Both the position numbers and the translations under genes were made by a program. From the NCBI RefSeq assembly GCF_000372465.1, contig NZ_AQUZ01000005.1, forward strand, positions 62,001 to 126,000: a DNA stretch of 64,000 bases, written 5' to 3'. Of this stretch, positions 27,578 to 34,499 are shown piece by piece. Under the pieces are notes generated by a model that saw only the letters and a list, made by a program, of their open reading frames with translations, was not told the origin of the DNA and made no database searches. Positions within the stretch are counted from its first letter, which is position 1; the number at the start of each line of letters is the position of its first letter. This DNA is from Kribbella catacumbae DSM 19601. GTDB lineage: Bacteria; Actinomycetota; Actinomycetes; Propionibacteriales; Kribbellaceae.

Positions 27578-29704
27578 ATGCTGGGCAACGGCCGGAGGCT
27601 GCGGCTCGCCGCAGTCGGCGCACTGGTTGCAGTGGTCGCGCTGCCCAGTTACGCCGCGTTCGCCGACCCCACGCCGCCTCCACCCGCCTCCGTCACGGAT
27701 GTGAACCGCTCCCTCGAGCAGCTCCAGGCCGAGGCCGCCGCCATCCAGATCGACGTAGCCAAGGCCACTGTCGCCTACACGAACGCTCTGAAGGTCGCGC
27801 AGACCACCGAGGCCGCCGCGAAGAAGGCAGAGGCGTACGCCTCCAGCTCTCAGAACAGGTCGCAGGTCGAGCGCCGCCGCCTCGGCCTGCTGACAGCCCA
27901 GGCCTACCAGCTGGGCATCCCGACGGTCCTCGGCACCGAGTCGATGCTGTGGTCTCTCGCACCGGTCGCGGAGAACCTACAGGAGATCGCCGACCGTCAG
28001 ACCGCCATCCGGCAGCTCGGCAGCACCCAGGTCGCGCAGTACAAGGCAGCCACAGCAGCAGAGTCAACAGCCGGTACTGCGACAGCCGACGCCGCCACCA
28101 AGCGCGCGGCAGCCGACAAGGCGGCTAACACCGCCACCGAGCTCGGCAAGACGGTTCGGGAGAAGGCAGCCAGCGCGGCGATGGCCATGGAAGGCCAACT
28201 CGCCGACCTGGCCGGTGCGACTCAGCTTTCCAAGCAGCTGCAGACCACACGCAACCAGCAGGCGCTCGCCAACTGGCAGACGTACCTGGCTGAGCTGGCT
28301 GCGGCGAAGGTGAAGCCGCCGGCCGCCGCCACGATCAAGAACCCCTACGACCTTCCCACCGGGCTGTTGCCGTTCAAGATCGCCAAGCAGCCTGTGCCGG
28401 GAACGGCAGCTGTTGCCAACGGCGGGCGCGCAGTACGCGTGCTGTCGGCCGAGACGATCCGCGCGGTCAATCAAGCCTTCTCGCTGATGGGCAAGCCGTA
28501 CGGTGTCAGTGACACCGGCCCGGCCAAGTACGGCTGCCTCGGCGCGGCACGAGCCGCCTGGCAGCCCTACACGACCCTCGCCGGCCTCGCGAACTCCGTC
28601 TACGCCGACTACCAGCGAGTCCCGAACACGCAGGTGCAGCCAGGCGACATCCTCCTGATGGGCAGTCGGTCCGTCGGCCTCTTCCACGTCGGCATCGCCC
28701 TCGACAACGCCGAGATGATCGCCGCCGACGAGGCCAAGGGCTCAGTGGTCGTCACCTCTATCCCCGACAGCCTGTACGCCGCGCTGCGGCCGACACTCGG
28801 CAAGCCGGCCAAGGCACAGATCGCCCCGGCGACCACGGCGAGCGCGTCGGCATTCCGCTGCGGCAACACAGCCACGTCGATCGACGTCGGCACCGGCGCC
28901 TGGACCTGGCCGCTGGCTGAAGGCACCTACGAGATCGGTACTTCGTTCGGCCAGTCGGGCGCCCTGTGGGCCAGCGGCCTCCACACCGGCCAGGACTTCC
29001 CAGCCTCACTCGGTACTCCGGTCCGCGCGGTCACCGCAGGCGTCGTACGGGTCGAGCACCCGGCGTGGGCGGGCAACCTGGTTCGCATCGACCACGGCAA
29101 CGGGCTGGAGACGCTGTACGCGCACCTGAGCGCGATCGACGTCGCCGACGGCACCCAGGTCACCGCGGGCCAACGCATCGGAGCGGTCGGTTCGGAAGGC
29201 AACTCGACCGGCGCGCACCTGCACTTCGAAGTACGCCTCGGTGGTGACGCCGTGAACCCGATGCCGTTCCTTGCGACCGGCAGCACGAGTGCCGGCTGGG
29301 GTGGCTACAGCAACGGCCTGATCCCGGCGTCGCAGCTCTGTGGCCTCGGCAACGGCCACATGCTCCGCTGCGACGCGGCAGCGGCGTACCAGCAGCTCTC
29401 GACCGCGTTCCGGCAGGCCTTCGGCAAGAACCTCTGCATCACCGACTCCTACCGCTCGTACTCCGCACAGGTGGACCTGTACGGCCGCAAGCCGTCACTG
29501 GCCGCCCTGCCCGGTACGTCGAACCACGGCTGGGGTGTCGCCATCGACCTCTGTGGTGGCGTCGACAAGTTCGGCACAGCGCAGTACCAGTGGATGGTCG
29601 CCCACGCCGGTGCCTACGGCTGGGTCCACCCGTCCTGGGCCGACCAGGGCGGCAGCCGCGAAGAGCCCTGGCACTGGGAGTTCGGCAAACCACAAAGTGC
29701 GTAG
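27578..29704 (+). CDS. Multidomain secreted peptidoglycan hydrolase: coiled coil, NlpC/P60-like, M23, VanY
   Basis: A 708-residue exported protein. Signal peptide (about 1-30), then an Ala-rich coiled coil (about 40-240) like that of RipA/NlpC proteins. An NlpC/P60-like domain follows with Cys near 318 in AKYGCLGAARA (not the usual DCSGL) and LFHVGIALDN. Next is a complete M23 endopeptidase domain: HTGQD near 469 and HLHFEV near 547. The end is a VanY-type D,D-carboxypeptidase/M15 domain: SYRSY, SNHGWGVAIDL and EPWHWEF supply the zinc and catalytic residues. So three cell-wall peptidase modules sit in one chain. Expected to cut peptide stems and crosslinks in cell separation or remodelling. 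ATG 27578 precedes the signal peptide. Confidence 0.85.
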   Translation: MLGNGRRLRLAAVGALVAVVALPSYAAFADPTPPPPASVTDVNRSLEQLQAEAAAIQIDVAKATVAYTNALKVAQTTEAAAKKAEAYASSSQNRSQVERRRLGLLTAQAYQLGIPTVLGTESMLWSLAPVAENLQEIADRQTAIRQLGSTQVAQYKAATAAESTAGTATADAATKRAAADKAANTATELGKTVREKAASAAMAMEGQLADLAGATQLSKQLQTTRNQQALANWQTYLAELAAAKVKPPAAATIKNPYDLPTGLLPFKIAKQPVPGTAAVANGGRAVRVLSAETIRAVNQAFSLMGKPYGVSDTGPAKYGCLGAARAAWQPYTTLAGLANSVYADYQRVPNTQVQPGDILLMGSRSVGLFHVGIALDNAEMIAADEAKGSVVVTSIPDSLYAALRPTLGKPAKAQIAPATTASASAFRCGNTATSIDVGTGAWTWPLAEGTYEIGTSFGQSGALWASGLHTGQDFPASLGTPVRAVTAGVVRVEHPAWAGNLVRIDHGNGLETLYAHLSAIDVADGTQVTAGQRIGAVGSEGNSTGAHLHFEVRLGGDAVNPMPFLATGSTSAGWGGYSNGLIPASQLCGLGNGHMLRCDAAAAYQQLSTAFRQAFGKNLCITDSYRSYSAQVDLYGRKPSLAALPGTSNHGWGVAIDLCGGVDKFGTAQYQWMVAHAGAYGWVHPSWADQGGSREEPWHWEFGKPQSA

Positions 29705-29747
29705 AAATGCCCGGGTTTTAGGCCCGGTGAGCACGTACGCTGGGGTC

Positions 29748-30206
29748 GTGGCCGAGCAGACCAGTCCCGACCGCACGGACGACAACATCACGCTGGACGC
29801 CCAGGACGATCGCTGGGAGTGGCGGCGGAAGATCCGTGCCAACCCGCGCAAGCACCTGATCTACCGGATCGGGGTCGGCATCGTGGGCGGCATCCTGCTG
29901 ATCGCCGCGCCGCTGACCGGATGGTTGCCCGGACCGGGCGGCATCCCGCTGTTCATCGCGGGTCTGGCGGTGCTGGCGAGCGAGTTCGAGTGGGCGCAGC
30001 GGCTGCTCTACAAGGTCAAGGACTGGGTCAAGGTGCTCACCGCCTGGACCGGCAAGCAGCCGGCCTGGCTGAAGGCACTCGGCACCCTCGCCCTGTTCGT
30101 CTGTGTGCTGGTCGCGATGTGGCTCTACATGGGCGTCCTCGGCGTACCGGGCTGGCTGCCCGATTCGTGGGAGACGTTCCTGCACAAACTGCCGCTGCTC
30201 GGCTGA
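29748..30206 (+). CDS. PGPGW-family transmembrane protein (TIGR02611 type)
   Basis: A 152-residue membrane protein. The family hallmark is seen in TGWLPGPGGIPLFIAGLAVL followed by ASEFEWAQRLL; two hydrophobic segments flank it and a third is near the C-terminus. A charged N-terminus (RANPRKHLIYR) faces the cytoplasm. GTG 29748 is chosen because TACGCT sits 6 nt upstream as a leaderless -10 box; GTG 29727 in the same frame is the alternative. Function unknown. Located right after a cell-wall hydrolase gene (43 bp), perhaps by chance. Confidence 0.78.
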   Translation: MAEQTSPDRTDDNITLDAQDDRWEWRRKIRANPRKHLIYRIGVGIVGGILLIAAPLTGWLPGPGGIPLFIAGLAVLASEFEWAQRLLYKVKDWVKVLTAWTGKQPAWLKALGTLALFVCVLVAMWLYMGVLGVPGWLPDSWETFLHKLPLLG

Positions 30207-30214
30207 GACGCTTG

Positions 30215-30234
30215 CCTTCACATCAGTGTGAAGG
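30215..30234. promoter_or_regulatory. Operator-like palindrome CCTTCACA-N4-TGTGAAGG
   Basis: Perfect 8-bp inverted arms with a 4-bp centre, 15 bp before the MFS start. The form resembles MerR-family sites (20-bp palindromes in promoter spacers). No MerR gene is next to it, and it could also serve as terminator for the PGPGW gene. Confidence 0.5.
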
Positions 30235-30249
30235 TTTGAGAATGGCGGG

Positions 30250-31620
30250 ATGACCCGCCCGAAGTCCTCGGCCGCCACACTGGCCGTGCTGTCCGTCGCC
30301 CAGTTCCTGATCGCGCTCGACTACTCGATCATCTACATCGCGCTGCCGAGCATCTCCGCCGACCTGCGGCTGGAGCCGGCGCTGGCGCAGTGGGTGATCA
30401 GCGCGTACGCCGTCCTGTTCGCCGGCTTCCTCGTCGTCGGCGGACGGCTCACCGACCGCCTCGGCGCCAAGCGGCTGTTCGTTGCCGCGATCATCTGGTT
30501 CGGACTTGCCAGCGCAGTCGGCGGCGTCGCGCAGGACGGCACAGTCCTGCTCGCCGCCCGCGGTGCACAGGGTCTCGGGGCAGCCCTCCTGCAACCAGCC
30601 ATCCTCGGCCTGATCGGTACGACGTTCGCCGCCGGTCCCGCTCGCAGCAGGGCGCTTGCGGTGTGGGGCTCGGTCGGCGCCTCGGGCCTTGCTGCCGGAG
30701 CGATCCTCGGCGGCATCCTCACCAGCGCCTCCTGGCGCCTGACCTTCCTAGTGAACGTCCCACTCACCCTGCTGGCCGCACTAGGCGCCGTCATCTGGAT
30801 CAGCACCCCACAGACCCGTGTCGCCTCCCGTGTTCCCCTCATCGCCTCCGCTCTCGGTACTGCGACCGTCCTAGCGCTAGTGATCGGCCTGACTCTCGGC
30901 GCTGACCACCCCACCGCCGCAGCCGTCAGCCTCGGGCTTGCCGTCGTCATGCTCGTCGCGTTCGTCCGCAACGAGCGCAGGTCCCGCAACGCGCTCATCG
31001 AGCCTGCGCTCCGCAGTACGGGCTCCTTGAAGGCGGGGGCTGCCGCCACTGCGCTCTACATGGCCAGCGTGGGTTCGGAGTTCTACGTCCTCACCTTGCT
31101 CCTGCAGTCACAGAAGGGATACACACCACTCCAAGCAGGCCTGGCGTTCCTGCCACTGGCGATACTCGTCACCATCGGCAACGCCGCCGCAGAGCGATCC
31201 GTACGCCGGTACGGCCCGGCAGCAGTCCTCGCAGCGGGCTTCGCCATCGCCACTGTCGGCCTACTGTGGCTAGCCCTCGCCCTAGACGGCAGCTCGTACG
31301 CCGGGAGCTTGTTGCCCGGCCTACTCCTCAGCGGCTTCGGCCACGGCGTGATCTACACCTGCATGTTCATCATCGGCACCCACGACGTGGCCCCTGCTCA
31401 GCAAGGAACGGCCGGCGCACTGCTGACGACCTCGCAATACCTTGCCGGAGCACTGACGATCGCTGTGCTGACGCTGGTGCTCGCGGACTCCCCCGGTCCG
31501 ACAGAGTTCCGACTGGCCTTCCTGCTGACCACGGCCGCGGCGGCAGGTGGCGCACTACTGGCATTGAGGCGCTCGAGCGTAGTCACGGATCACAAAGTCA
31601 CTGCTGACCTTCTCTCCTAG
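30250..31620 (+). CDS. MFS exporter, DHA2 family
   Basis: A 456-residue transporter with hydrophobic helices throughout. Typical blocks: LDYSIIYIALPSISADL (helix 1), GGRLTDRLGAKRLF (motif A) and GSVGASGLAAGAILGGILTSASWR (motif C region). Drug/proton antiport is the likely role. The upstream palindrome suggests substrate-induced control. Its last 66 bases overlap the convergent monooxygenase gene, unusual but both C-termini look natural. Confidence 0.87.
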   Translation: MTRPKSSAATLAVLSVAQFLIALDYSIIYIALPSISADLRLEPALAQWVISAYAVLFAGFLVVGGRLTDRLGAKRLFVAAIIWFGLASAVGGVAQDGTVLLAARGAQGLGAALLQPAILGLIGTTFAAGPARSRALAVWGSVGASGLAAGAILGGILTSASWRLTFLVNVPLTLLAALGAVIWISTPQTRVASRVPLIASALGTATVLALVIGLTLGADHPTAAAVSLGLAVVMLVAFVRNERRSRNALIEPALRSTGSLKAGAAATALYMASVGSEFYVLTLLLQSQKGYTPLQAGLAFLPLAILVTIGNAAAERSVRRYGPAAVLAAGFAIATVGLLWLALALDGSSYAGSLLPGLLLSGFGHGVIYTCMFIIGTHDVAPAQQGTAGALLTTSQYLAGALTIAVLTLVLADSPGPTEFRLAFLLTTAAAAGGALLALRRSSVVTDHKVTADLLS

Positions 31621-32736
31621 CCGCAGCATCTGGTTGAGCAGGAACGGCGTACCGAGCAGCCGGTTGCGCGCAGCGATCCCGAAGCGTGTCGCCGGCGCCA
31701 GGAACTTCCCCGCACGATTCCCACCCGCCTGACAAGCCTTTACGGGCTTGCGCAACTGACTCTCGTACGCCGCGAAGGCAGCCGCGTGGTTGCCGTCCGC
31801 CGCTGCCAACTCGCCGGCCAGCACGTAGGCGGCGACGATCGCAGTACCGGTGCCCATGCCACCGAGGGTCGCGCCATAGCCGGCGTCCCCGAGCAGAGCC
31901 ACCCGTCCCGTCGACCAGCGGCTGGCGTCCACGCGGCTGATCGAGTCGAAGTACAGCTCGCTGCAATTGTCCAGACCGGCGAGGAGCTCCGGAACCTGCC
32001 AGCCGAGCCCGGCGAAGGTAGAGCGCACAATCTCCTTCTGCTGCTGGGGATCCCGGCGATCGTAGGTCAACTCGGGTGAGGCGAAGACGAACATCGCACC
32101 TGCTTTACGGCTGTCGCGGTGATCCACCCCGACGCTCGCCAGCCGGCCCGGCACGTTGTACATCAGCCCGTCCCGCTCGACTCCGAACTCGTTCGGCAGA
32201 TCCCACCCGGCGACGTAGTAGCCGAGATGGCTGACGAAGTCCCGCTCGGGCCCGAAGGCCAGCCGGCGGACGACGGAGTGCAGCCCGTCGGCTCCGATCA
32301 CCAAGTCGAAGGTCCGCGCGGAACCGCTCTCGAAGGCCACGTCCACTCCACCGGCGTGCTGCTCCAGCGTGGCGATCGAGTCACCGAACACGTACTCCGC
32401 CCTGTCGCGGCTGTGGTCGTAGAGCACCTGGGACAGCTCGGAGCGCAGTACCTCGAGCTCTCCCCCGGCGAACTCCGGAGGCAGTCGCATCAGCTGCCGG
32501 CCGTCCTCGGCGATGAACCGCATCGCCGAGCCACCCGTCTGCCGGGCGCGCAGGTCGTCGAGGACACCCATTCGCTCCAGCACGACCTTGTTCGCGCTGC
32601 CGCGGAAGTCGACGGCGTACCCGCCTTTGCGCAGTGCCGGAGCCAGCTCGACCACGGTCACCTCGTGGCCGTCCCGGCCCAGCCAGTACGCCAGGGCCGG
32701 TCCGGCGACACTCGCGCCCGAAATCAGGATCTTCAT
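31555..32736 (-). CDS. FAD-dependent monooxygenase (PHBH/aromatic hydroxylase group)
   Basis: A 393-residue flavoprotein monooxygenase. GASVAGPALAYWLGRDGHEV (about 7-26) is the FAD dinucleotide fold, LVIGADGLHSVVRR the DG motif that binds FAD and NAD(P)H, and GRVALLGDAGYGATLGGMGTG the second FAD block. Similar enzymes hydroxylate aromatics or inactivate tetracyclines and rifamycin (TetX, Rox). Divergent to a TetR with a TetR_C domain and separated by GTGTCC/GGACAC palindromes, so induction by its substrate is likely. Start ATG 32736 fits the conserved N-terminus. Confidence 0.88.
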   Translation of the reverse strand: MKILISGASVAGPALAYWLGRDGHEVTVVELAPALRKGGYAVDFRGSANKVVLERMGVLDDLRARQTGGSAMRFIAEDGRQLMRLPPEFAGGELEVLRSELSQVLYDHSRDRAEYVFGDSIATLEQHAGGVDVAFESGSARTFDLVIGADGLHSVVRRLAFGPERDFVSHLGYYVAGWDLPNEFGVERDGLMYNVPGRLASVGVDHRDSRKAGAMFVFASPELTYDRRDPQQQKEIVRSTFAGLGWQVPELLAGLDNCSELYFDSISRVDASRWSTGRVALLGDAGYGATLGGMGTGTAIVAAYVLAGELAAADGNHAAAFAAYESQLRKPVKACQAGGNRAGKFLAPATRFGIAARNRLLGTPFLLNQMLRLGEKVSSDFVIRDYARAPQCQ

Positions 32737-32752
32737 CAAGCCCTCCCTAATA

Positions 32753-32795
32753 GTGTCCGACGGACACAGTTTCAGTAATGTGTATGGTAGACACA
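32753..32795. promoter_or_regulatory. Operator pair between monooxygenase and TetR genes
   Basis: GTGTCC-GAC-GGACAC (32753-32767) is a perfect palindrome; a second, imperfect copy GTGTA-N5-GACAC follows about 25 bp downstream around a TATGGT -10-like hexamer. Their position between divergent genes indicates TetR control of both. Confidence 0.65.
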
Positions 32796-32827
32796 GTTCG
32801 CAGAGGTTCACAAGCTGGGGAGCCGTG

Positions 32828-33511
32828 ATGATCAATCTGCTCTGGGGCGACCCGCCGCCACCCACCCGCGGACCGAAGCCCGCGATGAGCCTGGACGCCA
32901 TCGCCAAAGCGGCGATCGCGGTCGCCGACCGCGACGGCCTCGATGCCGTGTCCATGCAGCGCGTCGCGGGCGAACTGTCCTTCACGAAGATGGCGCTCTA
33001 CCGCTACGTGCCAGGCAAGGCCGAGCTGGTGTCGCTGATGACCGACCTCGCGATGGGCGTACCGCCGCACCACCCGCGGCAACACTGGCGGAAAGCGCTG
33101 ATGGCCTGGGCTCTCGACCTGTACGCCGCTTTCGAGAAGCACCCGTGGGTGCTGTTGTCGACCGTCGGCCGGCGCGCGCTCGGACCCAACGAGCTCACCT
33201 GGACGGAGTGCGGCGTCCGGGCGTTGACGGACACCGGCCTGAACGGCGGCCAGCAACTGGACTCGGTGATGACCATCGTCGGGCACGTGCGGACGGTCGC
33301 GCAGCAGTCGTTGACGATGCCGGGCGGAACGACGGGGGCGACCGAGAAGGACATCACATCGGCAATGATCGAAGTACTGAACACTCAGGCCGAGCGCTTC
33401 CCCGGCCTCGCGGCCGCGCTGCAGTCGATGGACGGGAGCGAGAGCCAGGGCCTGATCTTCGGCCTGGAACGGATCCTGGACGGCCTCGAAGTTCTGATCA
33501 AGCGCGGGTGA
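32828..33511 (+). CDS. TetR-family regulator with tetracycline-repressor-type C-terminal domain
   Basis: A 227-residue regulator. The DNA-binding part contains MSLDAIAKAAIAVADRDGLDAVSMQRVA and the recognition helix SFTKMALYRYVPGKAELVSLM; the rest matches the TetR_C (tetracycline repressor-like) class. ATG 32828 follows GGGGAG at 8 nt. It probably represses the divergent FAD monooxygenase. The gene ends overlapping the convergent AraC gene by 14 bp. Confidence 0.88.
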   Translation: MINLLWGDPPPPTRGPKPAMSLDAIAKAAIAVADRDGLDAVSMQRVAGELSFTKMALYRYVPGKAELVSLMTDLAMGVPPHHPRQHWRKALMAWALDLYAAFEKHPWVLLSTVGRRALGPNELTWTECGVRALTDTGLNGGQQLDSVMTIVGHVRTVAQQSLTMPGGTTGATEKDITSAMIEVLNTQAERFPGLAAALQSMDGSESQGLIFGLERILDGLEVLIKRG

Positions 33512-34376
33512 AGCGGGCCCGATAGGTCGTCGCGCTCAACCCGTAGTGGGACTTGAAGCGGCGGGCGAAGTAGTTCTGATCCGGCCAGCCGACCGCCTCG
33601 CCGATCCGGCTGATCGGCTCGTCGGTGTGCAGCAACCGGTGCGCCGCCAGCTCGACGCGGTGGCGGGACAGGTAGGCGATCGGCGGCAGTCCGGTCGACG
33701 ACTTGAACAACCGGACCAGATAGCCGGGCGCCAGATGGAGCTCGTCGGCCAGCTCGGTCAGAGTCCAGTGATGGGCCGGATCGGCCTCCATCAACCGCAT
33801 CGCCGTCAGTACTGCCGGATGCGCGGGCTGGGCCGCGCCGAGGTCGTCACCGGCCAGCGCGCGGGCCAGGCAGCTCAGGAACAGTGACAGCCGTCCGACC
33901 ACGTCACCTCGGTGCAGATCGAACGGCCGCGCGCGCAGATCCTCCAAGTGCTCCAGTTGGCTGACGCACGACTCCAGCGCGATCGGATCGAGGTGGCCGG
34001 TCAGTACTCCTCGTCGGCGGGCCGAGTTCGGGCCGGTCCAGAGCAGGTAACCGAGGAGCGGGTCCTCGCGCGTCCAGGCCAGCTCGTGCTGCAAGAGGTC
34101 GGCGGAGAAGCAGCAGTTGAACACATCGAGCTTCGTGCAGCCGGTGTACCCGTGCCAGACGCCCGGACGCAGCAGCAGCACGTCACCGACCACCAGCTCC
34201 TGATAGCCGGCGGCGCTGTGATGCATACCGGCGCCACCCATCACCACCGCGACTTCGAAGAAGCTGTGGGTGTGGACCGGGTGCGCGTCCGGGTGCACGT
34301 AGCGCCCGGCGTACGCGTACGAGCCGTCGATGAAATGCAGCAGGGTCCCGGTGTTCTCGACCGGCGGATCGGCCAT
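33498..34376 (-). CDS. AraC-family regulator with cupin sensor domain
   Basis: A 292-residue activator. N-terminal cupin (HPVHTHSFFEVAVVMGGAG, VGDVLLLRPGVWHGY) and C-terminal double helix-turn-helix (WTLTELADELHLAPGYLVRLFK and RIGEAVGWPDQNYFARRFKSHYG). The layout is that of RhaR/RhaS-type sugar regulators. It is divergent to the alpha-L-rhamnosidase and the rhamnoside importer, 123 bp apart, and most likely activates them in response to rhamnose or a rhamnoside. Confidence 0.88.
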   Translation of the reverse strand: MADPPVENTGTLLHFIDGSYAYAGRYVHPDAHPVHTHSFFEVAVVMGGAGMHHSAAGYQELVVGDVLLLRPGVWHGYTGCTKLDVFNCCFSADLLQHELAWTREDPLLGYLLWTGPNSARRRGVLTGHLDPIALESCVSQLEHLEDLRARPFDLHRGDVVGRLSLFLSCLARALAGDDLGAAQPAHPAVLTAMRLMEADPAHHWTLTELADELHLAPGYLVRLFKSSTGLPPIAYLSRHRVELAAHRLLHTDEPISRIGEAVGWPDQNYFARRFKSHYGLSATTYRARFTRA

Positions 34377-34473
34377 GGTCCAACATACGGGCCCAGGTGC
34401 ATTTCGTGCTACCTCCGGTGCACTCCGGACTATCCGCGGCCCAGCCCTGGCCGCAGGATCAGGGGATAGCGAA

Positions 34474-34485
34474 TGAATCGTTTCA
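34474..34485. promoter_or_regulatory. Candidate operator TGAATCGTTTCA upstream of the rhamnosidase
   Basis: A 12-bp near-palindrome with a central CG, 15-26 bp before the rhamnosidase start, resembling LacI/cre-type sites. No LacI gene is adjacent, so a global or distant regulator would be needed. Confidence 0.3.
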
Positions 34486-34499
34486 CAGTCTGGAGCGCC

